Source: Oscillibacter valericigenes
GTDB taxonomy: Bacteria; Bacillota; Clostridia; Oscillospirales; Oscillospiraceae
Direction of reading: 5' to 3'
Assembly (NCBI RefSeq): GCF_021531915.1
Contig: NZ_JAFBIV010000003.1
Coordinates: 1 to 64,000 of the forward strand
DNA length: 64,000 nt
How positions within the stretch are numbered: the first letter of the stretch is position 1; each line of letters starts with the position of its first letter. A program made the translations under genes and the position numbers. The notes under the pieces were generated by a model. The model had not been told where the DNA came from. It made no database searches and saw only the letters and a list, made by a program, of their open reading frames with translations. Shown one piece after another: positions 23,417 through 32,293 of the stretch.

Positions 23417-26161
23417 ATGTCCAACTACGACCCCCATCCCTATCAAATTCCGGAGGATATGCCCAAGCGGGAGATCATTTTGAAGCTGGGCCAGATGATC
23501 ACCAACCGCATGGGGCGGAAGATCACCTATGAGGACGCGGAATACTGGGGCCTCCAGGGCATCGTCACCGATGAGATGGCCGAAGTTGCCCTGAAAATGG
23601 AGGTCCGCAAGCCCAAGACCCTGGCCCAGATTGCCAAGCTTACCGGCAAGGACCCGGAGCATCTGGAAAAGCTGCTGTTTGAGATGTGCATGGTGGGCCT
23701 CATCGAATACAACTGGGAAGACCTGGACGGCAAGAATCCCAATCACGAGAAGCGCTATGTGGTCCCCCTGTTCGTCCCCGGCAGCGCCGAGTTCACCAAT
23801 ATGAATGCCAAGCAGCTGGAGGAGCACCCGGAGCTGGGCAAGTTCTTCGAGCGCATGAGCTTTGAGGCGTTGGAGCGGGTCACCCCCATGGTGCCTCCCG
23901 GCGGCGCAGGCATCGGTATGCACGTTATTCCCGTGGAGAAGGCCATCCCCACCGAGAGCCAGTCCATCTCCATCGAGCACATCTCCCACTGGCTGGACAA
24001 GTACGAGGGCCAGTACGCCAAGTCCCCCTGCTCCTGCCGCCTGTCCCGCCGGACCTTTGACGAGGGCTGCGCCGACGACCCGGAGGACTGGTGCATCGCC
24101 GTGGGCGACATGGCAAACTACATCGTGGAGACCAACCGGGGCAGCTACATCACCAAGGAGGAGGCCCTGGAGATCTTCCGCAAGGCGGAGGACAACGGCT
24201 TCGTCCACCAGATCACCAATATCGACGGCGAGCAGAAAATTTTCGGCATCTGCAACTGCAACGTCAACGTCTGCTACGCCCTGCGGACATCCCAACTCTT
24301 CAACACGCCCAACCTGAGCCGCAGCGCCTATGTTGCCAAGGTGGAGCCGGAGAACTGCGTGGCCTGCGGCCGCTGCGTGGAATACTGCCCCGCAGGTGCC
24401 GTGAAGCTGGGTCAGAAACTTTGTACCAAGGACGGCCCCGTGGTGTATCCCCGTCACGAGCTGCCGGACGCCGCCAAGTGGGGGCCGGAGAAGTGGGACG
24501 TAGACTACCGGGACAACAACCGCATCAACTGCTATGACACCGGCACCTCCCCCTGCAAGACCGCCTGTCCCGCCCACATCGCCGTGCAGGGCTATCTGAA
24601 GCTGGCGGCCCAAGGCAAGTTCACCGAGGCGCTCCAGCTCATTAAGCGGGAGAATCCCTTCCCCGCCGTCTGCGGCCGCATCTGCAACCGCCGCTGCGAG
24701 GACGCCTGCACCCGGGGCACCGTGGACCAGGCGGTAGCCATCGACGAGGTGAAGCGGTTCATCGCCCAGCAGGACCTGGACAGTGCCACCCGGTTCATTC
24801 CCCCGGTGGTGACTCCTACCCTGAAGGGCGGCTTCTCCCAGAAGATCGCCGTCATCGGTGCCGGTCCCGCCGGTATGAGCTGTGCCTACTACCTGGCGGA
24901 GAAGGGCTACAAGCCCACAGTGTTCGACAAGGCCGCCCGCCCCGGCGGCATGCTGATGAACGGCATTCCCTCCTTCCGTCTGGAAAAGGACGTGGTGGAC
25001 GCGGAGATCGACGTGCTCCGGGAGATGGGCGTGGAATTCCGCTGCGGCGTGGAGGTCGGTAAGGATGTCACCATCCAGCAGCTCCGGGAGGAAGGCTACC
25101 AGGGCTTCTATGTGGCCATCGGCCTCCAGAGCGGCGGCAGACTGAACATCCCCGGCGACGACGCCCAGGGCGTCACGGCCGGTATCGACTTCACCAAGCA
25201 GGTGAACCTGGAAGGCCCGCAGAAGCTGGAGGGCAAGGTGGTGGTCATCGGCGGCGGCAACATCGCCTGCGACGTGGCCCGCACCGCCGTCCGCTGCGGC
25301 GCGGAAGTCACCATGTACTGCCTGGAGGGCTATGACGACATGCCCTGCGGCGAGGAGGACCGCTCCGAGTGCGAGAAGGACGGCATCACCATCCGGGCGG
25401 GCTGTGGTCCTGTGGAGATCACCTCCGCCGACGGCAAGTGTACCGGAATCACCTTCCGCAAGTGCCTGTCCGTGAAAAACGCCGAAGGCCGCTTCGCCCC
25501 CACCTTTGACGATTCCGTCACCGAGACCGCCGACTGTGCCACGGTCCTCTACTGCATCGGCCAGAAGGCCGACTGGGGCCAGCTGCTGACGGGCACCCGT
25601 GTGGAGCTGAACCCCAACGGCACGGTCAAAGCAGACCCCTTGACCCTCCAGACCGCCGAGCCGGACATTTTCGTGGGCGGCGACGCCTATACCGGCCAGA
25701 AGTTCGCCATCGACGCCATTGCCGCCGGCAAGGAGGGCGCCGTGTCTCTGCACCGCTTTGTGCAGCCCCACAGCAGCCTGACTATCGGCCGCAACCGCCG
25801 CCAGTTCATTGAGCTGGACAAGAAGAACCTGGATATCGGCAGCTATGACGACACCCCCCGCCAGCGCCCCGGCTACAACGAGGCCCTGCGGAAGACCTTC
25901 TCCGACGAGCGCACCGGCTTCACCGCCGAGCAGGTGAAGATCGAGACCGCCCGGTGTCTGGGCTGCGGCGCCTCCGTGGTGGACCCCAACAAGTGCATCG
26001 GCTGCGGCGTCTGCACCACCAAGTGTGGCTTCGATGCCATCCACTTGTTCCGGGAGCGTCCGGAGTGCAGCACCATGGTGCCCATCGAGGATAAGCTGAA
26101 AGCTGTGTTCCCCTACATGGTGAAGCGGGGGCTGAAGATCAAGTTTGGAAAGAAGGCATAA
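23417..26161 (+). CDS. 914-aa FAD/NAD(P) oxidoreductase with several Fe-S modules
   Basis: Residues 1-110 include a winged-helix-like stretch (TLAQIAKLTGKDPEHLEKL). Cysteine groups follow at C205, C207, C218, C226 and C279, C281, C286 in an unfamiliar layout. A [4Fe-4S] ferredoxin motif CVACGRCVEYC occupies 314-324, then a DPYD/GltD-type N-terminal cluster module (C380, C384, C419, C423, C427, C431). FAD binds at IAVIGAGPAGMS (477-488), NAD(P)H at VVVIGGGNIACDV (608-620), and a C-terminal pair of clusters lies at 847-864. The middle is like GltD/NfnB, passing electrons from NAD(P)H to Fe-S centres. It sits between hypB and hypA; the electron acceptor is unknown. Confidence 0.85.
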   Translation: MSNYDPHPYQIPEDMPKREIILKLGQMITNRMGRKITYEDAEYWGLQGIVTDEMAEVALKMEVRKPKTLAQIAKLTGKDPEHLEKLLFEMCMVGLIEYNWEDLDGKNPNHEKRYVVPLFVPGSAEFTNMNAKQLEEHPELGKFFERMSFEALERVTPMVPPGGAGIGMHVIPVEKAIPTESQSISIEHISHWLDKYEGQYAKSPCSCRLSRRTFDEGCADDPEDWCIAVGDMANYIVETNRGSYITKEEALEIFRKAEDNGFVHQITNIDGEQKIFGICNCNVNVCYALRTSQLFNTPNLSRSAYVAKVEPENCVACGRCVEYCPAGAVKLGQKLCTKDGPVVYPRHELPDAAKWGPEKWDVDYRDNNRINCYDTGTSPCKTACPAHIAVQGYLKLAAQGKFTEALQLIKRENPFPAVCGRICNRRCEDACTRGTVDQAVAIDEVKRFIAQQDLDSATRFIPPVVTPTLKGGFSQKIAVIGAGPAGMSCAYYLAEKGYKPTVFDKAARPGGMLMNGIPSFRLEKDVVDAEIDVLREMGVEFRCGVEVGKDVTIQQLREEGYQGFYVAIGLQSGGRLNIPGDDAQGVTAGIDFTKQVNLEGPQKLEGKVVVIGGGNIACDVARTAVRCGAEVTMYCLEGYDDMPCGEEDRSECEKDGITIRAGCGPVEITSADGKCTGITFRKCLSVKNAEGRFAPTFDDSVTETADCATVLYCIGQKADWGQLLTGTRVELNPNGTVKADPLTLQTAEPDIFVGGDAYTGQKFAIDAIAAGKEGAVSLHRFVQPHSSLTIGRNRRQFIELDKKNLDIGSYDDTPRQRPGYNEALRKTFSDERTGFTAEQVKIETARCLGCGASVVDPNKCIGCGVCTTKCGFDAIHLFRERPECSTMVPIEDKLKAVFPYMVKRGLKIKFGKKA

Positions 26162-26551
26162 ATGCACGAATTGGGCATCGTATTCCACGTCATCAAGTCC
26201 GTGGAGGAGGTGGGGCGGCAGAACTGCCTCACCCGGGTCAGCGCCGTGACGCTGGAGATCGGGGAGGTCTCCGGCGTGGTGCCCTCTTACCTCACCGACT
26301 GCTGGGACTGGGCGGTGAAGAAGTCCGACCTGCTCCGTGGAGCGGAGCTGCGGACGGACATCCTTCCCGCCGTGACCCACTGCGACGGCTGCGGGAAGGA
26401 CTATCCCACCGTGGCACACGGGAAGACCTGTCCCCACTGCGGCAGCGGAGAGACATGGCTGCTGACCGGTTCTGAGCTGAACATCAAGGAGATCGAGGTG
26501 CCGGACCCGGAGCCGCCGGAAACGGGCGAAATTCCGCAACAAATGGGATAA
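26162..26551 (+). CDS. hypA: HypA nickel-insertion protein
   Basis: 129 residues. The N-terminal Met-His-Glu that binds nickel is intact (MHELGIVFHVIKSVEE), then LEIGEVSGVVPSYL, and the zinc site CDGCG ... CPHCG (about 78-101). The C-terminal tail of about 15 residues after INIKEIEV-like NIKEIEV is longer than usual. It starts directly after the stop of the oxidoreductase gene (TAAATG). HypA hands nickel to hydrogenase large subunits with HypB; here it is co-transcribed with an oxidoreductase and a DUF5692 gene instead. Confidence 0.92.
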   Translation: MHELGIVFHVIKSVEEVGRQNCLTRVSAVTLEIGEVSGVVPSYLTDCWDWAVKKSDLLRGAELRTDILPAVTHCDGCGKDYPTVAHGKTCPHCGSGETWLLTGSELNIKEIEVPDPEPPETGEIPQQMG

Positions 26552-26583
26552 TCGGGAGAAAATATTACTAGGAGGAATCGGAT

Positions 26584-27618
26584 ATGTTGTTCCAACTCTA
26601 CGGCGAGACCGCCGGTTATCAGCTTTTGGGCTTTGTGCTGGTGTTCACCTGTCTGGTGTTGGCAAACGAATTTGCCCGCCGCACCAAGACTGGCGGCATC
26701 TTCTGTTTCCTGGTGCTGCCCGCCGCGCTAACGGTGTACTTCATCGCTATCTACGTGGGCGCCGCCGCCGGAGCGGAGTGGGCGCTGAACAACCAGACCT
26801 ACACCAACATGAACAGCTGGTTCCACTACGCCAAGCTGTACGCCGCCACCGCCGGGTGCATCGGCTTCATGATGCTGAAATACAAGTGGAGCATCGGCAA
26901 GACAGAGTGGTTCAAGGTGTTTCCCTTTGCAATCGTTGCCATCAACATCCTCATCGCTGTGGCCAGCGATTTCGAGTCCGGCATCCGGGGGGCCATGGCC
27001 ATGGCGGAATTCGGAGACCGCTGGTGGCTCTCCTCCGAGAACGTGTGGCTGTACGGCGGCTGGTGGAACTGGGTCAACGGCATCGCCGGCATCATCAACA
27101 TCTTCTGCATGACGGCCTGGTGGGGCATTTACACTTCCAAGGACCAGAAGGATATGCTGTGGCCCGACATGACCTGGTGCTACATCCTGGCCTATGACCT
27201 TTGGAACTTCGAGTACACCTACAACTGCCTGCCTACCCACTCCTGGTACTGCGGTCTGGCCCTGCTGCTGGCTCCCACCTTTGCCAACCACTTCTGGAAT
27301 AAGGGCGGATGGATCCAGAACCGTGCCAATACCTTGGCCCTGTGGTGCATGTTCGCTCAGGTGTTCCCCCTGTTCCAGGACAAGAGCGTCTTCACTACCA
27401 TCCCCTCCATCTACGCCGACGGCTTCATGGATCCTGCCATCCGGCCTACCGCTGCCGATCCCACCGCTCAGGGCGTGGTGTCCATCATTGCCCTGGTGGT
27501 GAATGTGGTCATCCTGGCCACCATCATCAAGCGGGCAAAAGCGCAGAAAAAGAACCCCTACAAGCAGGAGGTCTTTACCGACCAGAAGGACTTCCAGGAG
27601 GCCATGGCGAGAGTCTGA
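26584..27618 (+). CDS. DUF5692-family polytopic membrane protein
   Basis: 344 residues with about nine hydrophobic segments and an unusually high Trp, Tyr and His content, for example DRWWLSSENVW, GGWWNWVNGI, WPDMTWCYILAYDLWNFEY and CLPTHSWYCGLALL. The C-terminus is cytosolic and Lys-rich. The family has no known function. The Trp/Tyr/His-lined helices could hold a cofactor, quinone or metal; that is a guess. GGAGGAATC precedes the ATG and the gene closes the hypB-oxidoreductase-hypA run, so it is a candidate partner of the Fe-S flavoprotein at the membrane. Confidence 0.75.
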   Translation: MLFQLYGETAGYQLLGFVLVFTCLVLANEFARRTKTGGIFCFLVLPAALTVYFIAIYVGAAAGAEWALNNQTYTNMNSWFHYAKLYAATAGCIGFMMLKYKWSIGKTEWFKVFPFAIVAINILIAVASDFESGIRGAMAMAEFGDRWWLSSENVWLYGGWWNWVNGIAGIINIFCMTAWWGIYTSKDQKDMLWPDMTWCYILAYDLWNFEYTYNCLPTHSWYCGLALLLAPTFANHFWNKGGWIQNRANTLALWCMFAQVFPLFQDKSVFTTIPSIYADGFMDPAIRPTAADPTAQGVVSIIALVVNVVILATIIKRAKAQKKNPYKQEVFTDQKDFQEAMARV

Positions 27619-27780
27619 TGCAGACTCTACAAGCAGAAAACCGCTGGAGCAGAACATCGTATGAAAACAATGGACTTGGTAATTCGCAAGGCCTCATCCT
27701 TTTGGCTGTTGAGGGGAATGAGAATGGCTGAAAATGATCATGGTACTTAAGCACTTTCTGCGCAATTTCCAAAAGAGTTT

Positions 27781-27835
27781 TTCCTTGTTATCATTTGTCT
27801 TGTTCATATACTTCCCCACCACCTGATGGAGTGGG
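27781..27835. repeat. Diverged repeat, copy 1
   Basis: Shares the string CTTGTTCATA and CTTCCCCACCA in the same order and spacing with 28602-28655. Read on the minus strand both encode VGK-MNKT--NK-K. Presumably element debris. The rest of 27619-28093 has no gene. Confidence 0.4.
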
Positions 27836-28093
27836 GGTGGTACAGAGCAAGTTGCCCGAGCCGGAAAGAGGTACTTGACAATCGTTCCGGTCCAAGCTAC
27901 TATCACGGCAGCAAGGTTTGCACTCGAGAAAAAGCCCCGGCTCCGCCTGATTCGGCGGAGCCGGGGCTTTGACCAATACGCTGACCAATATCAGAAAATC
28001 AGCGGGTGGACACAGTGGACAAGGCAGTGATTTGTACCCACAGAAATCGGGGCCAAAAGTGCCGGAAAGCACCCAATAGCAGAGCTTTGACGT

Positions 28094-28147
28094 CCCGACG
28101 TATCTTCACACGCAGGAGGTCACTGGTTCGAGTCCAGTAGTCTCCAA
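28094..28147 (+). repeat. tRNA 3'-half duplicate (attachment-site-like), left copy
   Basis: Bases 28094-28128 are identical to 33362-33396 (35 bp). The sequence reads TTCACACGCAGG (3' side of an anticodon arm with CAC), a variable loop, and a perfect T arm ACTGGTTCGAGTCCAGT (28121-28137), then AGTCTCCA of an acceptor strand. The 5' half of a tRNA is absent. Tyrosine-integrase elements typically leave such 3' halves at their ends, so this is read as an att site derived from a tRNA-Val(CAC)-like gene. Confidence 0.65.
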
Positions 28148-28150
28148 CAA

Positions 28151-28184
28151 AAAGTTCCTGATTTCGCAAGAAATCAGGAACTTT
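28151..28184 (+). terminator. Strong intrinsic terminator after the left tRNA-half
   Basis: A 15-bp perfect stem (28151-28165 with 28170-28184), GCAA loop, then TTCTTTATTTT. Confidence 0.85.
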
Positions 28185-28601
28185 TCTTTATTTTGCGATC
28201 GAAATATTCGTTCGAATCTTTCTGCTTTTCCCATGACCCAAACCGCGACCCACATCCTGCTTCACGTCGTCGCCAGCTCCATATCCCTCGTTTCCACCCA
28301 AAATGGGTGAAAACTCGCTCATTTCGCTGCTCCTCCTTTTCCCACCGAACCCGCTTGGCCCAGGCCACCTTCTCTTGGCTTGCGCCAATTCACCTTGTCG
28401 CTGGGCTTCGGCGGGAGCCCTATATGGTCCTCGCAAGCTCCTCTGAAACCGGCTCAAATTCGCCCTCACAGCCCTGGCCGGTGTCTGTTCCCGCTGCTTC
28501 TGGAAAAATCGCACACAGCGGCTTACAGGGCCAAGCAGGGCGGGAGTTGCGTGCCTTGTCCAGTTCGTTCTTTCAGGGGTGATGACCTGGTAGCAGGACT
28601 T

Positions 28602-28655
28602 TTTCTTGTTACTCTTCGTCTTGTTCATACACTTCCCCACCATCTGTTGAGGGGC
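28602..28655. repeat. Diverged repeat, copy 2
   Basis: Partner of 27781-27835, lying directly downstream of the minus-strand HTH gene. A long open frame on the minus strand (28188-28670) runs over it but has poor coding character and no support. The interval 28185-28601 holds no credible gene. Confidence 0.4.
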
Positions 28656-28662
28656 TTCCCCC

Positions 28663-28989
28663 TCATGCACTGTGGTCTGTTGCGGGAAGCTCAGGCAGCG
28701 GCAGGATGTAGTAGTGGTTGTTCCCCTGAAGCCACTTACCGCTTTTCACACACCGCGAGGTCTTGACCTTGCGGATGAACCCACGGTCAACCAACAGACT
28801 GACCGCGTCCCGCGCCGCGTTTTCCGAGCAGCCGCAGTGCAGGGCGATGGTCTTCATGCTGGGCCAGCATACATCCTTCTGTCCAGCGCAGCAGACCAGG
28901 TAACTGTACACGGCCAAGGGGATTGGCTTCAGGTCATAGCAGAAAATAGCGTTGCTCATTTGATAAAATCGTTCACCGAGAACAGGCAT
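28663..28989 (-). CDS. Rep-like helix-turn-helix protein of a mobile element
   Basis: 108 residues, with AGGAGGTTCC 5 bases before the ATG. It has the winged-helix pattern of element replication initiators: IPLAVYSYLVCCAGQKDVCWPSMKTIA, split as LAVYSYLVCCA, then CGCSENAARDAVSLLVDRGFI as recognition helix and NHYYILPLPEL near the end. In gut Firmicutes elements such short proteins (HTH_36 type) often start replication or control element genes. No other replication gene is adjacent. Confidence 0.7.
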   Translation of the reverse strand: MPVLGERFYQMSNAIFCYDLKPIPLAVYSYLVCCAGQKDVCWPSMKTIALHCGCSENAARDAVSLLVDRGFIRKVKTSRCVKSGKWLQGNNHYYILPLPELPATDHSA

Positions 28990-29550
28990 ACGGAACCTCC
29001 TGATTTTGAATTCAGAGATAAAATTTTTCTTGCGTTCCGGGTGCCTCTCTGTTAGACTGTTCGCAGATGGAGTCTGCGTTTTTCGGAACGCGGCGCGCCG
29101 CCGGACTGTTGCAGCAGTTTCGGCGGCTTTCCTTTTTAATAGGGGCGTTGAGATATTTGTTGGCCTGAGTGCAGATGAATATCACCACCATTCATAAAAT
29201 TTTTGTCAGCCACACACCATACACCTTCCTGCCCTGTGATCCTTTCTGACCTCCACGGCGTTTTCTTCCCCGTTGGTACGCTCTCGTCGCCACAAACTTT
29301 GTATCACTTGTTTTCGGATTCATTCGAAAACTCGCTCACGCCGTTGCGGCTCCTCTTCCCACAAAGTCTTCGACTTTGCGGGAGCCCTGATGATGCAGTC
29401 CTGGCGATACTTCTCCCGGCGAGTATGAACTTTGGCGGTGGGTATTCAATTGTCGAGGTGCAAAGGCTTTTCTTTGGTATGGTCCCATGGTAAAATAAAA
29501 TCAGAGGAATTCACATCAGGAAGTAATCTTTTTTGAGGGAGGCGGTGCGC
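28990..29550. other. Gene-free stretch upstream of the DUF6076 gene
   Basis: Contains a small hairpin with T run (CGCAGA 29062-29067 / TCTGCG 29073-29078, then TTTTT) that may terminate a rightward transcript. Otherwise nothing recognisable; open frames here look like chance. Confidence 0.4.
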
Positions 29551-30772
29551 ATGGCAGCAAGTGATTTCCGGCTTTTGATTGAGGAAGAGGAGAATGGCAA
29601 ATTCGCCGTTGTGCTTCGCCGCAGCGACGGGACAGAAGAACGGCTCCCCGCAGCAACGCCTGCCGCGGATTTGATCGCCGCCACCGAGATCGATTACACG
29701 GACTATCGCCGGGGGATCAAACGGCTGTGGGACGAGCATCCGTTATTTGAAGAACGAATAGACGTTTCTGTAAGTGACTTCTATGATTTGGTGTGCAAAA
29801 TCCGGTCTCTGCCGTCCATGCTCCGGGAGATCGACCCGGTCAGTTTTTACTTCCTGGAAGAGTCGCTGCCGAAAAGCTGTTTGGAAGAGGATGACGGCAG
29901 CGCGTCTTTCCTGCTGTACGCAGGAGCGAACTTGCTCCATATCCTGGAGAAGCCAATTCGTGTGCAGACCCTCCTGCGGAATATTTTCGAGATGACTTTT
30001 GACAAAATGGAGCATGCAACGCAGGGGGAGCGCCTTGAAAAGCTGCGGAGGGTATATCCCGACATCGCGGAAGCCTGCAATCCGGCTCGATTGAACGACA
30101 TTCCCGAAGGTGGTCGGTCCTTTATGGTTTTTTCGCTGCTTGACCTGCGGCTTCTGGAGCTGACGCTCTACTTCCAACAGGACAGGCAGCGGATCGCCCG
30201 GTGCGAATACTGCTGGGGTTACTTTATCCCGAAAACAAAAAAACTCACCCTGTACTGTGACAGGGTGACTGACGGTTATCGCTGCAAGGATCGAGGTTCG
30301 AGATTTAGCAGAAACCGCAAAAAGGAACAGGATGAGGCGCTTCTGATCTGCGACCAGATGCGAGATCGTATGTATGAGCGCTTCCTGCGCTACCAGGACG
30401 CCGCGCCAAGCGAACGCGGCGGCTTGCTTCCCATGGATCATGACCAGTACAACGCCTGGAGTGAGAATGCCCGTTTAGTATGTTGCCGGTAAACTAACCT
30501 CGGAGGAATTCCTGCGAAGAATTGATACCGACCATGTGCTGACCAGCTATGAGGCAGGCAAGGCGGAGCTCATCGACGAGACAGTTTGGCAGCGCCGGGT
30601 GGCCGCAAACATCCAGTTTGACCCGGCAATCTATTACCCGGAGAAGATGATGAACCTCGACTTGCGTGCGGCGGAACCGCAGTGGGAACTATTTACGGCA
30701 GATGATTTTCGGCGCCACGATCAGGAAGGACATCAGAGCTTGCGGGAACAGTATGGGAAGGGAAATAGCTAA
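29551..30772 (+). pseudogene. DUF6076-family gene broken by a frameshift
   Basis: The ATG at 29551 follows GAGGGAGGCGG. The first frame encodes about 313 residues with a zinc-ribbon-like core, RCEYCWGYFIPKTKK then LTLYCDRVTDGYRCKDRG, as in DUF6076 proteins of Firmicutes mobile elements. It ends early at 30490. The homologous-looking continuation (YVAGKLTSEEFLRRIDTDHV, ELIDETVWQRRVA, GHQSLREQYGKG) is in another frame from 30479, so a small indel near 30475 has shifted the frame. After a TAA at 30770 the same frame stays protein-like (VFHVYCQRYKKRFSGIKF, then FYTWSKAARAAKA) to about 30950, which may be a further broken part. Function of the family unknown. Confidence 0.7.
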
Positions 30773-30950
30773 ACGAATACGGAAGCCAACGATGTGTTCC
30801 ACGTTTACTGTCAGAGATACAAGAAACGATTTTCCGGAATAAAGTTCAGGAAGTTCCCAGTGGATAAATTTTACACCTGGAGTAAAGCCGCCAGAGCTGC
30901 GAAGGCTACCTTCGCTGCAGAAGAGATCACATCGGATAAATTCAAAGCAT

Positions 30951-31330
30951 GTGGCTTGAAGGTGTACGGACCCATCTCACGCCGAGGGCACACAATGGCT
31001 CACAGGGCCAACCAGGGTTTGAATCAACGCTTGTTTCTTCTTTCTATGACCACAGGTTCTTCTTTGTCAACTGCATCGCAAATTTTGATTTGGGACTTCG
31101 TGATATCCCAATCTTCTTTTCCTTGTCAACAAATCCGGCCGGGCAAGCCCCGGCCGGATGGTTACCGATAAAACCATGTCAACTGCCCCGAATAGGCTGA
31201 ATGGTTTATTTCCGCGTCTCTCTGTAATCGGATTGGCCTCGATAGTCTGGAAGGCCGCGACAAATCCTGAGGGCGCTGCCAAAACGCAGCTTTTCAAGAA
31301 AAGTCCCAGCAGGTATCCATGGTCAAAAAT
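30951..31330. other. Non-coding stretch with GC-rich hairpin
   Basis: An 11-bp perfect hairpin ATCCGGCCGGG / CCCGGCCGGAT lies at 31133-31159 with a 5-base loop. It may be a terminator of rightward transcription, though it lacks a T run. No gene seen. Confidence 0.4.
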
Positions 31331-31363
31331 GCAGAACGGCCAGCAAAATGCTGGCCGTTCTGC
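31331..31363 (-). terminator. Terminator of the DUF554 gene
   Basis: A 14-bp perfect stem (31331-31344 with 31350-31363). On the minus strand it is followed by ATTTTTGA, so it would stop leftward transcription from the DUF554 gene. Confidence 0.7.
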
Positions 31364-31449
31364 GACTCTGGAAATCTATGCGCTTCTGCTTGGCATGGGC
31401 AAATGGCGTGGAACATCTGCCAAGGCCATACAAGGAGTGCCAAAGGGGA

Positions 31450-32184
31450 TTAAAAGAACCGACACAAAAAAATCGGCAGAAAAATCGCGGGAATCAGGTT
31501 CATGACTTTGATTTTTGTAATGCCCAGCATATTCAGGCTAATAGCTAAAATCAGAAGGGAACCCACACAGGTCATCTCCGCAATGACGCTTTCTCCGAGA
31601 AAGGGGGATAACACAGAGGCCGCCAGCGTAATTGGCACCTGGTAGCAAAATACGGCGATGGCGGATAACGGGACCCCCACCCCCAGCGACACGGTGAAAA
31701 TGATCGATGCCGTCCCATCCAACAACGATTTTGCAAACAGCATATCATGGTCTCCCATGAGACCGCTGTTCAATGCACCCACAATAGACATGGCGCCGAC
31801 ACAGTACAACAGGCTGGCAGTGACAAAACCCTCTGCAATCGTAGATGTTTCGCCCTCTGAACCAAACCGGCTCATTTTCTCCTGCACCCAGTTTCCTGCC
31901 CGCTTCATCGCCCTATCCAGATCCAGCAGTTCTCCGATCAACCCACCGATGACCATGGACAAAATCATGATCAGACTGTTCTGTCCCTTCAGCGAGCCGC
32001 TGATCCCCATGCAGGTCGTACATAGCGCCAGTCCCTGCATGATGATGCTCTGCAGCCGTTCTCCCAGCTGGCCGCTGCCAGCGGAAAACAGAGCAGAAAA
32101 CCGTCGGATGCCCCATCGAAGGAGCAGCCCTACTGTTGAACCGGCCAAAATAGCCGCAACATTGACTATGGAACCTATCAGCAT
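31450..32184 (-). CDS. DUF554-family membrane protein
   Basis: 244 residues. Starts MLIGSIVNVAAILAGSTVGLLL; about seven hydrophobic segments; typical family blocks GLALCTTCMGISGSL, SMVIGGLIGELLDLD, CVGAMSIVGALNSGL and FAKSLLDGTASIIF. DUF554/YdfK proteins are inner-membrane proteins of unknown function, possibly transporters. It is divergent from a LysR regulator, which likely controls it. Despite lying between the two tRNA halves, its composition is like core genes. Confidence 0.88.
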   Translation of the reverse strand: MLIGSIVNVAAILAGSTVGLLLRWGIRRFSALFSAGSGQLGERLQSIIMQGLALCTTCMGISGSLKGQNSLIMILSMVIGGLIGELLDLDRAMKRAGNWVQEKMSRFGSEGETSTIAEGFVTASLLYCVGAMSIVGALNSGLMGDHDMLFAKSLLDGTASIIFTVSLGVGVPLSAIAVFCYQVPITLAASVLSPFLGESVIAEMTCVGSLLILAISLNMLGITKIKVMNLIPAIFLPIFLCRFF

Positions 32185-32293
32185 TCTCTCACGCCCTTCT
32201 TTCCCCTTTATTTTAAGACAGATATTGCGCTTTGAGAAATGTCAAGTTAAAATAGGGATATAAGCAACGCAAATATCCGGGAGGCGAACCGAT

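Noticed and set aside
22703-26542. 1279-aa open frame on the minus strand
   Set aside because: It is the mirror of the hypB, flavoprotein and hypA genes, kept open by GC-rich codon bias; composition is His/Gly/Leu-rich low-complexity and has no motif.
28094-28147. Intact tRNA gene
   Set aside because: Only anticodon-arm 3' side, T arm and acceptor 3' strand are present; no D arm or 5' acceptor strand precede it. The same holds at 33362-33417.
28188-28670. 160-aa minus-strand open frame
   Set aside because: Arg-rich with no ribosome site suited to it, and it crosses a strong terminator stem and the diverged repeat; unlikely to be coding.
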